Source: Mesostigma viride
Lineage: Eukaryota > Streptophyta > Mesostigmatophyceae > Mesostigmatales > Mesostigmataceae
Direction of reading: 5' to 3'
Length of the DNA stretch: 64,000 nt
NCBI GenBank assembly: GCA_009746045.1
Contig: RPFO01000072.1
Span: forward strand, 3,737,276 to 3,801,275
Part shown: one piece after another, positions 43,890-55,035 of the stretch
Numbering within the stretch: position 1 is the first letter of the stretch
Layout of the letters: each line of letters starts with the position of its first letter
Made by a program: the position numbers and the translations under genes
The notes under the pieces: generated by a model
Seen by the model: the letters and a program-made list of their open reading frames with translations, nothing else
Databases searched by the model: none
Told to the model about the DNA's origin: nothing

Positions 43890-45045
43890 ATCTCTGTTGT
43901 GGGTACATGTAGCACATATTATCCCTGAGAAGGGGTGTATGCCTTTTGATACATTCTGGGCTACTTCCTGCAAGGGTAGGGTGTAAACTACACCTGCTCT
44001 GGGTGCACACAGTGAACCTCAGTGCATCACCATGATGTATCATACCTAAAAGGCCTGGCATGGGTTGGAAGATTATTATGGCTAGGCAATGGCTAGGGCA
44101 TGGCCGGCGTCTCAGCAGAGAGCAACTCTCTGCATTAATTAATTAATTAATTAATTAATTAAACTCGTGCTCCCGTTGGGGAGTCACGGAGCACCGAAGT
44201 GCTTTTAATCCCTGTGTGTGCACTACAGGAGAAAGGGCAGAGACCCCCAGTCTCCTTCATGCCAAAGGCATGCCACAGCTGCAATCGGGCGGCGCTAGCT
44301 AAAAGGACAGGCTAACGATCCGGCAAACTGTGGGTGCAATAAGACCCATGTGAGCATATCATAGCAAGGAGCGTGGGCAAGTAATCTGAACATAGCCAGG
44401 GCGTAGCATGGCTGTACTAGGACTAGGCTAAGGCTATGGCTGGTTGTGTACCGTGCGTTGGCGGCACGTGACTAGGTGTGTTGGCACAGCTAGGCAACAT
44501 TCTAGGCATGGCTGCCTTAGCGGCAGTGACGCCAATGGTTACAAGCTAGGGCTATTGCTATTCTAGCCCGCTGGGGGCGTCCACATCTTGTGGTTGATCA
44601 TCAGGTCCCCGCCCCTCCAGTACACCTTGGGCTTCTGGGTCCTGCTTATGGCGGAGGTATTCCGGCCACAGGTCGCGTCGCTGCTGTTGCTGAGCGGGGG
44701 TGAGGTCGTCATCCAGCGTCCAGGTGAGGTCGTGCAACCGCTTGCGACGAGAGAGGAACCGCTGCTTATCCTCAGGGGAGGGGAAGGTGAGTAGGACTGG
44801 TGGGGGAGCCGCCTTGTCCCGTGAGTGGGGAAGGCGGTGGCACCCACGCAGTTCTACCTCACCTACCAGGCCCATGAGGGTAGTAAGAAGCTGGTTCTTG
44901 AGCTCGTCAGCAAGAGAGGTTGACGTCTCACCTGGCTTCTGGGGGAAGCGACGTAGCACCACTCGGCACTCGCGGCGAGCGCGGTCGGTGACCTCTGCAT
45001 GCATGGGCAAAGCGTGACTATAATATAATGCTATGCATCATCTGG
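43890..45045 (-). mobile_element. family B 3' UTR (minus) interrupted by a family A element
   Basis: 43890-44127 and 45001-45045 are the two halves of a family B 3' UTR in minus orientation. The text across the break ('gagcaactctctgcat' / 'gcatgggcaaagc') agrees with the uninterrupted copies. Its terminal hairpin has decayed. Confidence 0.65.
44136..44992 (-). mobile_element. family A retroelement, 5'-truncated, with ORF1 C-terminal half
   Basis: On minus, 45010-44558 is one clean frame: RARRECRVVLRRFPQKPGET, LADELKNQLLTTLMGLVGEV, RGCHRLPHSRDKA, LLTFPSPEDKQRFLSRRKRL, TLDDDLTPAQQQQRRDLW. It has a frameshift only near the end, before the Y-W-R-G-G..I-N-H-K-M-W terminus. These are the RRM and C-terminal domains of an L1-type ORF1. 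Hairpin CTCCC-CAAC-GGGAG at 44170-44183 (minus), then a long TTAA tail. Target duplication CTCTGCAT at 44128-44135 and 44993-45000. It is the best-preserved family A coding copy in the window. Confidence 0.88.
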
Positions 45046-45395
45046 TGTCTATACGATGCCTAGCCTTACTTAGTAATGTTGTGCCCATGCAGGGAGTAAT
45101 AACTCCCTGCTGAGATGCCATGCCCTAGCTTTTTGTATAGCCATGCTGATCTTCCCCCCCATGACAGGCATGCCCCTTCGCTGGGCATAGCTTGAAGATC
45201 ATGGGGATGCAAGTGCCCTGGTGCACCTAGAGCAAGGGTCCTTTACATTCCCACCCCTGCAGGAAGTTACTAGCTTAGAATGTATAATTTAGGCCATGTG
45301 CCCCTTCTCTGGGCTATGTGCTACATATACTCCCAACGGAGTTATGTTCCTAATTAATTAATTAATTAATTAATTAATTAATTAATTAATCATCT
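45046..45395 (+). mobile_element. family B 3' end
   Basis: Complete UTR end with 'gatcttcccccccatgacagg' landmarks, intact hairpin at 45330-45341 and a (TAAT)n tail of about 40 bp. Confidence 0.8.
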
Positions 45396-45730
45396 GGTGT
45401 GGAGCCCGTCATAGGCATACATGTACATGGCTAGATGATGCTAATTCATCGTCTGGTGTGGGGGCCAAAATTTAGGCATACATGTACAAGGTGGCCACAT
45501 TAATTAACTAATCAGTAATGGCCATCTTCGCCACGCGGCGCCTCACAAATTGATCAAACAAATGAGCCATTCTCTCGGCCCTGCATGATAGTTTATCAAG
45601 AGATAAAATTACATTTGGCTAGATTCAGTGACATCAAATTTGGCACCGGGGGGGTCCCAGCGGGGAAGCTAGCAGATGGCCATGACCTCCGTTTTCTTGC
45701 TGATCATACTAGGCCCATGCACCGCCCGGA
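45396..45730. other. fragment of family B UTR (minus) and unassigned sequence
   Basis: 45390-45500 matches the B UTR on minus ('catacatgtacaaggtggcc'). 45510-45730 is unassigned. Confidence 0.45.
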
Positions 45731-45975
45731 TTTTCTAGACTAGATAACTTAGAGTTAGGTTAGTTCGATTACGCGGCTTCCTCCACTCCACCCATCCATC
45801 AAGGAATATGTGCTACATGAGCTGATCATACTAGCTAGGCCAATGCACCGCCCGGATATTCTAGACTAGATAACTTAGAGTTAGGTTAGTTCGATTACGC
45901 GGCTTCCTCCACTCCACGGGATCCATCAAGGAATATGTGCTACATGATCTCCCAACGGAGGCATATGTTATAATT
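45731..45975 (+). mobile_element. two consecutive family E 3' ends
   Basis: 'ttctagactagataacttag...gtgctacatga' occurs twice (about 45733-45820 and 45853-45945), separated by 'gctgatcatactagc', as in a partial tandem duplication. The second carries the hairpin (45949-45960) and a short TTTAA tail. Confidence 0.75.
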
Positions 45976-46109
45976 TAAAGCACCGCCCGCGCCTCCAGTG
46001 ACAAGCTACCTAGCCAGAGTACGTTGGGGGGCTCCGGGGTCTCCAAGTTCCTGAGCGTCGTGCCATCAGCGCATAGATCAGATTGATATATCGCTCAGTC
46101 GGTAATATC

Positions 46110-46405
46110 AAGGAGATATTAACCAGCGCAGGCCAGAAATCGGGAGAATCCGGACCATGGTAGCTCGAGCCTGCCGTTACCTTGTCCGCATTTTCGAGTC
46201 GTTCAGGATGATGAATATGAATGGTGATGGAAATGTGTAGCCTTGTGCATTGAAATAATGACTGGCTTACTTGTAGAGCGACTAGACGACCTACTTCTAG
46301 ACGGTGGGGCCGGAAACAGCTTGCTTGATCACCTGGGGCGTGTGTTTCAAGCCTAACTGGCGGGGAGTGTCTAGTGGTGAGCACCATTGCTGCGATCGCC
46401 AAGGT
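46110..46405 (-). repeat. SINE-like repeat G, copy d
   Basis: The longest 5' part together with the middle. On minus it runs from 'gcgatcgcagcaatggtg' through 'ccggccccaccgtctag' and 'aatgcacaaggctacac' to 'ctggcctgcgctggt'. It lacks the 3' tail. Confidence 0.7.
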
Positions 46406-46779
46406 ATATAGCTGGTGGGTCAACCCCGTCGTAGCTGGCGCACTTCGTGATATCTCTATATCCTCGGCGGGCATACCTCCACCCGGGCAAAGCGGGCTGC
46501 AATGATCGAGTTATATATAAATCCTATAATCAAATATAATGGTTCTCTCATGTGGATAATCATCAAGAAGGTTGAGGTGGGTTGATGACAAGAAGGCCTC
46601 TCGATCTAATTCATGAAAACTTAGACTCTAGAGCTGGGTGACCTGATCAGTCCAGAAGCTAGTTGTCTCACTTAATGCTTAAACTAAAACTGTTGATGTT
46701 AGCTCCATCAAGGGTGATTCCTCGTGCTAACGGCACCTGCACCCTCGATCCTCCTGCTGCATGGACCCCACCCCACCCA

Positions 46780-47420
46780 CTCCTGTTGAACGTATGGCAG
46801 CCCCGTCCCGGCCCGGCGACTCGCTTCAAGCTCCTTGGCAGCTAGCTGGCTCCGGCCCATCCACGGCCGACGACATCATCACCCGCATTGGCCAGGCCTG
46901 GGCCGGGCCCTCTCACCGCCTCGAAAGGTACACGTTCTGGATTGACATGTCGCTACCTAAGTGAGCGGCGCAATTAGCGCATGTCTGTTCAAGGCCCTTG
47001 TCCTCAGCATCCTCCTTTACGGCTGAGAGGCGTGGACCCGGTGGACCAGGCGCTGAGCAAGCAACTTGATGGCACATGCAGTCACGAGTTCGAATGCTCC
47101 GTCACATCCTCGGCATCCGCAACCAAGAGCGCCCGGCGCACGCGGGCCGAGCTCTACGGCGAGCTCCCTCTTGTCACCCATACCATCCGACACCGCCGTC
47201 TCCTCTTTGCCAGCGCCCGCACAGCTAGACCAGGTGAGTACCGAGGTGGGCGCTGCGCGGGCCGGCGGACTTAGGACTGGCCAACCAGGTAGACACCTCC
47301 TCCTAGCTATGGCAGGGTCGATCCCCTTGTTCCGTCGCACCCCACTGGCAAACTTGTTCGCGCCCCGCACCGACGCGCGGCGCGACCCGGACCTATGTGA
47401 CTGTGCAATCGCTTGAGCTG
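46780..47420 (+). pseudogene. LINE reverse-transcriptase C-terminal fragment
   Basis: Pieces in shifting frames: FKLLGSWLA, TADDIITRIGQAWAG (46820-46905), then LFKALVLSILLYG, a stop, EAWTRWTR (46985-47045). Then RAELYGELPLVTHTIRHRRL, LFASARTARP (47140-47230). The order matches the RT thumb/tail of family E at 42.7-43.1 kb, but the residues differ, so this is a related subfamily. It has a stop and at least two frameshifts. Confidence 0.7.
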
Positions 47421-47438
47421 AATGTAGGGTTTTCCAAG

Positions 47439-47492
<54 letters not shown>

Positions 47493-49034
47493 CAACATCA
47501 CTCCGTTGGGAGTCAATGTAGCACATATCCCTGAGAAGGGGCATATGGCTTTAAATACATCCTAGGCTACTTCATGCAAGGGTGGGAATGTAAGCAACAC
47601 TTGCTCTAGGTGCCGCAAGGGCACCGGCACCACCATGCTGTCTCAGGTTCAACCCAACTAAGGGGATCCTGGCACGGGGGAGGAAGATCATGCATCATGG
47701 CTATACAAGGGCTAGGGCATGGCTTCTCGACAGAGAGCATCTCTCTGCATGGCATAGCATGGCTAAATTCTTAATGCAACATCCATGGGGGTCCCATTAT
47801 AGACAAAGCATGGCTAAATGTTGAAGGCATCATCCATGGGGGCCATTATGGGCGCACATGCGCGTGGGCCACATGCTAGGCTAAGCCTTACTAATCTACA
47901 CTACTGGTACATATATCCCTAGTCCGTGAGGTGGCAGGAGGGGGCTGCCAGGGCTTGTGGTCAACGTGGATGACCGCCCCCCTCCAGTATACCGGCTTCC
48001 CCCTTGCGCTCTGCCGGAGCTGAAGGTAGGTCGGCCATAGCTCGCGTCGCCGTTGTTGCTGGGCCAGGGTCAAGTCGTCGTCCAGCGTGAAGCGAGTCTC
48101 CGAGAGCTTCTTGCGGCATTTAAGGAACGCCAGCTTGTCCGCCATGTACTTAAAGGTGAGGAGCACGGGTGCCGGGCCAGCCTTCCCCCGCGCGCGGGGG
48201 AGGCGGACAGCCGACATGTCCAGCTCACCAGTGAGTAACATGGGGGCAAGAATGGCGCGCTTAAATGCCTCAAGAAGGCTCGTGGAGGTCTCACCTGCCT
48301 GCTGGTCGAAGTGCTTGACGATGACATTGTGGCTGCGCTTGTCGAGCTCGGCTTCCTCGCGAAGGTCGAGGGCTTGTTGCTTGAGTTGTGCCGAGATGGT
48401 GGAGGTGGTGGAGGTGGTGTGTTGCTTAAGCAAGTCCGCCCAGGTGGAGGGAGCATCGCCGGCCGGGCCAGCAGGATCGAGCCGGCTGGGCGGCGATGTC
48501 CTTCACCGCCTGGGCGGTGAGGCCGGCGGTGTCATGCAAGCTCTCAAGGGCGTTGGCGGTGGCTTGAAGGCGGTGGTCGAGGTCGAGGAGCTGGGCTTTG
48601 ATGTCGGCAGTGGAGGCGGAAATGGCAGTGGAGGTGGAGGCGGCGGCGGTGGAATTAAATGTGAGGAAGTTCAGCAGTCAGCGTGCCGCCGATTGCTGCT
48701 ATGTCGGCAGCAAGGGGGGTCACGTGCTGCTGAAAGGCTTCCGTGAGGATGGATCGAGCGGAGGGTGGGGACGGAAAGGGATGGAGCCCAGATCTCGGCG
48801 TCAGAGCGCTGGAGAAGGGAGTTGAGGATGGCGTGCTGGAGATGGGGGCGTACGCAGCCGGACAGCTGGTAGATGTTGGCCCAGCGGCTGCCGTCTGGGC
48901 AGAGGAGGCGATTGATGGAGTGGAGATGGAGGCACAGGTCGTAAAGCGAAGCGTAATCCCCGAGGAGGATGCAGCGCATAGCATCGGTCGGAGAAATGGT
49001 GGCCCAGTCGTAATTAATCTGCGACCTTGAAAAT

Positions 49035-50730
49035 CAGTGTGAGCCAGTACGGCAATACGGCAATACGGCAAAACCTCGGCGTATTGCGTATTGCCGTATT
49101 ATACGCGTATTATACGCGTATTATACGCCAAAAAAAAAAAGTGGTTTTTTGACCGGAAAAGTGGATTTTCAATTAGGATAAAATATTCTAAGGTGTTTAT
49201 CCCATGGGCGTGCCTCTCAAAAACTCTAGCTAATGTCTCAATCTTGATGAAAAACAATACAATGCACGTAGAGGTCGCCGGTAGCCGTTTGACACTCACT
49301 TGGTTGTCTCATCAATTGTATGAAGTGTAATTAATTTATTAATTAGTTAATTATCACGTGACTGCGTCACGTGGGTGCCAATACAAAGTAGAGGAACCTT
49401 CAACCCCTGTACACAATGAGAGGGAGGGAGGGCGCCCTAGCTTCTCTCACTGCCACCGCCCACCAGTCGGTGGGCAGGCCACATCGAGCGCTCTATCCAC
49501 ATCACGGGGCCGGGGCGCATCACTGTGGGACAACCATTATTAACGATACCAGAGGTAGGCTGAAGCATAGCTGATGCTGTACAAGAAAGGTGAAGTGGGC
49601 TCAACGGGCGTCTGCTAAGGCATAAGCAAATGGCCACGCTGAGCCATGGCTGGGCTAATGTGATTGCGTTCATGCCACTCTAAACCGTTGGGGCTACTCT
49701 AAGCCGTTGAGGCTAGATCAGTATACTATGCTCGAGAAATACATGGCAAGTCATGCTATAATGTAAAAGCTATGTCGATTGCCCTCTTCTAGACAGCTGG
49801 CTAGTAGAATCTATTCTGGGGGAGCCCTAGGGGGTGTCGACAGTTTGTTGTTTACATAAAGGTCATGAAGTGTGATACTCATCCACTGCATGGTATATAG
49901 ATTGCTAATTGAACTAATTCCTTATTACAACCATGAACTTATTGATAGGTATACGATTCGACCCAAAACCTTGATACAGTATGCAATAAAACGTGAACAG
50001 GATAGCACATACCAGATCAAAACCGCAGATTAATTACCTTCCTTGCTGGAGGTAGCCGGATGCCCACCTCATCGATGTAGCTGCGAGCCGCTTTCCTGGC
50101 CGTCGTCGCCAATAAAACATGTCAGCAATATATTTTACACATCTATCCGCGTACAAACGTATCGACTTATTTCCCGCCTAGTAACAGTTAGCACATGCAC
50201 GGCGACCGACCTGGTCGCTGATCAAACGAGGTTGCTGCACCGAGCATAGGGTCGAGACATATCTGCGCACACCCAGGCGTTGCCTGCCAATGATATACGC
50301 TGTTTAGGACCTATGGATCATGCCTGCAAAATTGCAGTTCAAAATGTCAAGCCATGCTCCCATACCAGTCAGATTTCTGCACCTCCATGGCCGCGGAGGT
50401 CAACTATCATATTTATGCAAGTCGGTCTCGTTTTGCCATCGTTTACCCACGCCGTCAACTGGCAGAGATGACAAGCGGGACCAACCGTAGGCCCGTACTC
50501 CCCAAGTACGGTTCAGGCTGCGTACCTGCCTAGGTCAGCAACGCCAAAACTAGCTCTGGCGCCAAATTCCGGAGCCGGGCGCCGTATAATACGCGAAAAA
50601 TACGTATTATGCGCCGTATTGGCGTTGAGAACGCAATACGCCGTATTTCTAGTACGTTAGTACGCCAAACCCCGCCGTATTGTATAATACGGCGTATTTA
50701 CCGTATTATACGGCGTATTGGCGTTCACTG
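49035..50730. mobile_element. hAT-like DNA transposon, 8-bp target duplication
   Basis: CAGTG...CACTG termini with similar following sequence (GCCAgTACGgC against GCCAaTACGcC). TTGAAAAT is duplicated at 49027-49034 and 50731-50738. Subterminal arrays of TACGGC/GCGTATT/TATACGCG fill 49050-49130 and 50570-50720. 8-bp duplications and CAG..CTG-type ends are typical of hAT. No transposase was recognised. The interior contains a family F retroelement (49329-49864) and a stretch (50000-50430) homologous to part of the piggyBac-like element at 26330-26760. Confidence 0.82.
49329..49864 (-). mobile_element. family F retroelement, 5'-truncated, nested in the hAT-like element
   Basis: Minus-oriented 3' UTR with terminal palindrome CACGTGAC-TGC-GTCACGTG (49355-49373, plus reading) and an ATTAATT tail. 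Perfect 9-bp duplication ATGAAGTGT at 49320-49328 and 49865-49873. It matches the longer copy at 52280-53031. Confidence 0.88.
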
Positions 50731-51479
50731 TTGAAAATCCGGGGCCGAAAGCTCGGTTCTGGGGGGCGTGAAGACCCTCCTGTGTCGGCGGCTGGGCGGG
50801 TGCGCTTGGGGTCAGGCGATGCAGATGGCGAGGCGTGAAGCCCGGGGGGTTGCTGGACGACCACCAGTGCACGACTAGTGTCATCGCCGCCTGCCGGACC
50901 TGAAGGCGAAGCTGCAGCCTGAGCTGCAGACGTACTTTTCATTGCCGAGCGCAGCCGCCAGGCTGCGTTGCGTCGAGGCGCGTTTGTTCGCCATATAGCG
51001 TTTTAGATTCGGAAAATTATATCAGCGTGTGCGTCTTAGAAAGACGAAGCAATAGTGATATTCACGGCTAAATTCGGTGCTCAACAAACGTGAAAGTTAT
51101 GAGCTCCGACAGCCATGGCTACCTCGTGGCCGGAATTTCGCGTATTTGTCCTGACACTCGTCCGGGAGTGTGTGTGTTCCAAGCATATAGGTGTAGGACA
51201 CGTGTGTAGTACTCCTACACACAGATCTCGAGTGATTTATCTAGTACCAAATCCGAAAGGCTTGCATCACTCCCCGGACAGGAGAACTTTTGCGGATGAC
51301 TGTAGGTGTAAGTTGGCGATGCCATGGTAACCGGAGACGTCCGTCCTATAGTCAGCAAAATTGGTGCGAGAGGTCCCCAGTTCGATTCCGGTCGGATTCA
51401 TTTGCAGATCGCGTTTTCCGCGTTTTCCGCGGCCCGGCACTGAACGCAAAGGTTTTCACCTTTGCGGAGTGTCTGATCA

Positions 51480-52070
51480 GAATATAGGTCTTTGTATCAG
51501 GGTATGCCTCGCATTTCGGACGAGATTAGGCAGCGTAGGATAGCATTTGTAGGACATCTTGCTCGCACCAGTCAGGTCGACACCGCCCTTGGTCTGGTCG
51601 GCCCCCAGAGGCTTGGCCAACCAGGGCCGCGGCACATCGATCGAAGTGACCTGGCCTGGCCCCAAGGACATTCCTAGAAAGCTAGGTAAGCCTGGCATGA
51701 ACTATGTACATCCAGATGTTGCTGGCCGACCTAGTGGTCCCATGCTCAGTTTGAGCACCGCATTCACTCCCTCTCTCTTCTTTGGACTGCCATGCAGAAC
51801 AAGAAGCGGTGGCAGAAGATAGTCCAGCCAGGCTCACACGCCAGCCCCTGTGGGCAAGCCGGCCCCCTCCCCCCAAGCGGAAAGGGCGTTTTGCTAAAAA
51901 GTGTAGTTAGGATTTTTCTAGACTAGATAGCTTAGTTACCTAGCTAGGTTCGTTCGATTACGCGGCTTCGCCCACCTCCATCCATCCCGCAAGGAATATG
52001 TGCTACATGATCTCCCAACGGAGACATTTTATAATTTATTTTTTTTAAATTTTAATTGCTTGAGGAGGCA
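51480..52070 (+). mobile_element. family E LINE, 5'-truncated
   Basis: 51490-51600 encodes YQGMPRISDEIRQRRIAFVG, HLARTSQVDTALG, nearly identical to 42.75 kb. It then passes through frameshifts to the 3' UTR (51830-52010). It ends with the hairpin at 52012-52023 and a degraded T/A tail. Confidence 0.82.
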
Positions 52071-52204
52071 GGGCTTCTGGGATTATCTGTACTCCGTGCC
52101 CGCATGATAGACAAGGCCGGAGAAATGGGCTGCCGTCTGCGATAAGCACCTTAAGTGGGGCATGCTCCTGTTTTCTCCCCACGGGCCCCGCGGCCCATTA
52201 GTAG

Positions 52205-52275
52205 AATAAGTAAGTAAGTAAGTAAGTAAGTAAGTACTTGCGTGTCATGCGCAAAGGCATGCCAGGAGTACTACT
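52205..52275. repeat. antisense end of repeat G with (AAGT)n tail
   Basis: Eight 'aagt' units, then 'acttgcgtgtcatgcgcaaa' and 'ggagtacta'. This is the inverse of the tail seen at 53560-53605. Confidence 0.7.
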
Positions 52276-52279
52276 TAAT

Positions 52280-53031
52280 TAATTAATTAATAAGCACGTG
52301 ACTGCGTCACGTGGGTGCCAATTGATACAGAGTTAAGGAACCTTCAACCCTATATACACAGCGAGAAGGAGGGAGGGCGCCCTAGCTTCTCTCACTGCCG
52401 CAGGTGGGCAGGCCACAGAGCGCTCTCTCCACGGCATGGTGCCGGGGCGCAACACTGTGGGTGCAATACAACCAGTGCAATACCATGTAGGTAGCCTGAC
52501 GCCTAGCTTATGCTACAAATGTGAGGTGGGCTCAATACGTCGGCTAATCAAGGCGCAAGCTGATGGCCACAAGGTGCCAGAGCTAATTGAAGGTACTATA
52601 ACGCTGTGCGCTAATATCGTTTCAAGTGCTGTAATGCCTAAGCTATCCCATCGTCGATTGCCCCCATCTAGACAACTAGCTGGAGTGCTCTATCCCGGGG
52701 AAGCGCCCGCGCCCGGGGGGGCTTCCACAGTTTCTTGTTGACATAGAGGTCCCCGCCCCGCCAGTACACTTGGGGCTTCTCGGGGTTGGTCTTGTGGCGG
52801 ATGTAGTCGGGCCACTAGCTGATCGCGGCGTTGCTGCTGCTGGGCTGGCGTCAGGTCGTCGTCAAGCGACCAGGAGGTGTCCACCAGCTTCTTGCGGCGA
52901 GAGAGGAACCGAACTCGGGCTGTGATATCGCTGAAGGTGAGGACCACTGGAGGGGGCCCAGCCTTGGCCCGTGGATGGGGCAGGCGGTAGGCGCCCTGCA
53001 GTATCGCACCTGGCAGCTGCATGCACGCCAA
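52280..53031 (-). mobile_element. family F retroelement: ORF1 C-terminal half and 3' UTR
   Basis: On minus, 53031-52690 encodes GAYRLPHPRAKAG, VVLTFSDITARVRFLSRRKK, LVDTSWSLDDDLTPAQQQQR. This is the same RRM/C-terminal layout as family A, but diverged and frameshifted after RRDQLVA. The ~400-bp 3' UTR ends in the 19-nt palindrome at 52295-52313 and a TTAA tail (52275-52293). Confidence 0.8.
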
Positions 53032-53034
53032 GAG

Positions 53035-53300
53035 CCACGGAGTACTATGCTAATCTCATTAGAAAAAAAACTACACAAAAGTTTAAACAAATATCGTCTG
53101 CATCATGCATCCCCCAACCGTTAAGCACTAGATGGGGATGTAATCCTCATCCATTAGTAGAATGCAGGCCTACCCGGGTAGAAGTCCTCAGGTGGAGGTT
53201 ATTGCCCCTGAGGATAGCCGCTACACTACCGCCTCGAGTCTGCCATTACAGTAGAGGACAGCTCAGATCGATGAGGATTACATCCCCCTCTAGTGACTTT
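53035..53300. repeat. repeat J, inner segment inverted
   Basis: The left part matches 1780-1880 directly. The part between inverted arms gatggggatgtaatcctcat (from 53131) and gatgaggattacatcccc (53270-53287) matches 1905-2000 only after reverse complementing. Confidence 0.75.
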
Positions 53301-53304
53301 ATGG

Positions 53305-53605
53305 TTGAGCCATAATTTCAATGCACAAGGCTACACATTTCCATCACCATTCATATTCATCATCCTGCACGACTCGAACACGCGGACAAAATAACGGCAG
53401 GCTCGAGCTACCATGGTCCGGAACTCCGGATTCTCCCGATTTCTGGCCTGCGCTGGTTGTCTCCTTCATATGGTTGAGGCATGATGCAGACGATATTTGT
53501 AACTTTCTTGTAATTATGTTTCTAATATGATTAGCATAGTACTCCGTGGCATGCCCATGCGCATGACACGCAAGTACTTACTTACTGACTTACTTACCTA
53601 CTTAT
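53305..53605 (+). repeat. SINE-like repeat G, copy e (complete 3' half and tail)
   Basis: Runs from 'gccataatttcaatgcacaa' through 'gattagcatagtactccgtg' to 'gcaagtacttacttactgac'. A diverged further copy (f) follows at 53620-53795, starting with the A-box-like 'gagtgatcgcagcagtggtg'. Confidence 0.72.
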
Positions 53606-54306
53606 GTACAGGTCATGCTAAATGGCGGGAGAGTGATCGCAGCAGTGGTGCTTACAACTGGACACTCCTGGCCGCTAGGAACACATGCTGCTGATCACGA
53701 CTCGACAAACGCGATAAGATAACAGCGGGGTCGAGGTACCATGGTCCGGAATCTTCCAGATTTCTGGCCTGAGCTGGTTGTCTCTTTGATATAACCGGGC
53801 ATCTCTAACTGTTGGAGGCACACAAATGAATAATGAATGAATGAACCAGACAGAGGCGTGTTTCGGCAGACAACGTGCTCAAACGGCTGATCAAGCTGAT
53901 ATGTTGACCTGCATAACTTGCCATTCTAAGTAAGGCCTGGGGCCCCACAAATTTACAACTTTGTCCCACAATTGAGAACCTAACATGCCTGATAAGATTG
54001 GTGGCTTACGTCCGACTTTTCCAAAACAAGTTTTCCACACATGTCCAACCTTAATTTGAACTCTAATTTGTCGGTCAATCTCCATCTAGCCTCGGGTATC
54101 CAAAACCTATCACGCTTAATGGATTCTTGATGCCCGTATAATTGAGACAACCATGCCCATATAGTGATCAAGCGTGGCAAGACGCCCGTACAGGCAACCC
54201 TTGTGACATGACAGATGTGGGCACCCCTCGATACAAGCTCCACACAAACAACCACCAAGTTATCTAGCCCCAACATTTTCGCTATGGTCACCCGCTCACT
54301 CTGAAC

Positions 54307-54970
54307 CTACGCAAACGGGCTGCAGCAGAATATTTCAAAGAAAAGCTTAGAGAGCACGGTGGATGCGTTGCTCTCCACCTCATGCCATGCAATGCACACC
54401 TCGTCCAGAGACATGCACGAAATGTCCAAGCTGCGCGCCCACCATAGAAGGAACCGTGACAAGCAAGCAGGAAGATGGTGATCAGTGTAATGTGCAATCT
54501 AGGCTCCAAACTGAGGATGCGGTATTCACAATTCATAAGCACCGCTCTTTACGCAGAGGCCCTGTGAAGCTATCAACAGATGAGCACCTGATACCGTGGA
54601 CATCACCAGCGACTCTTGGCTTGAAATCTAAAAGAAGGGAAGTGCGACAAAAAAAAGTAGAGTGCTAACAACAAGGAAAGCGCATGCGGCCCTGGCTCTT
54701 CCTGATGGCCACAGACACCACCAGATAACCAAAACCACTTACCGCACACAGATCTCCCCCACTGCGGAGCACGCCTGGGAGACGAATATCCTCCCCCCCG
54801 TGTTGATCTGCGACAGCAGCATTGTGTTGACCGTGTCGGACGGCAGCTCGTGGAACTTGGAGCCGAGCAGGCGGAAGAGGAACCGCCGCCGGTGGCCGCC
54901 GTTTTCTTGTTCTGCTGGCGCTATGCCTTCCTCCTCAAGTGCGTTCACCTCGGGGTCGAACCGGCCGTCC
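54307..54970 (-). CDS. last two exons of a probable aromatic-L-amino-acid decarboxylase (group II PLP-dependent)
   Basis: Exon 54970-54743 ends at a strong donor (GTGCG/GTAAGT). It joins in phase, through a split Arg codon, to exon 54430-54307, which ends in TAG. The readable order is FLFRLLGS, then VNTMLLSQINTGGRIFVSQA, VGEICVR, then SLDEVCIAWHEVESNAS. This fits the C-terminal subdomain of the family: x-C-F-R-L.., N..L-L..I-N-x-x-G-x-x-F.., G..x-L-R-x-x-I.., V..A-W-x-x-V. Such enzymes decarboxylate Tyr/DOPA/Trp using PLP bound to a Lys upstream of this part. The catalytic exons are not visible; upstream lies a minisatellite that begins only ~65 bp away. The gene is either interrupted, partial, or continues across the repeat. 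The C-terminus (FFEIFCCSPFA) is unusual. An unrelated protein cannot be excluded. Confidence 0.5.
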
Positions 54971-55035
54971 CTGGCCACACAGGTGGTCAGGTACTCCCAT
55001 GACGCCGACCGTTCGGTCTGGGCGCATCAGTGTGC

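Larger units (their letters stand above)
47440..51125 (-). mobile_element. ORF1-only retroelement family B, copy 3, with a nested hAT-like element
   Basis: On minus, the leader is at 51120-50990. ORF1 starts with KSTSAAQAAASPSGPAGGDD (50942-50739). After the hAT-like insertion it resumes at 49026. 48433-47891 encodes QQALDLREEAELDKRSHNVI, VKHFDQQAGETSTSLLEAFK, LLTFKYMADKLAFLKCRKKL and TLDDDLTLAQQQRRRELWPT, ending in YWRGAVIHVDHKPWQPP. This is the most complete L1-ORF1-like C-terminal half in the window. The 3' UTR ends in hairpin CTCC-CAAC-GGAG (47501-47512). The tail is an (AAT)n trinucleotide run (47440-47491) instead of TAAT. Confidence 0.85.
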
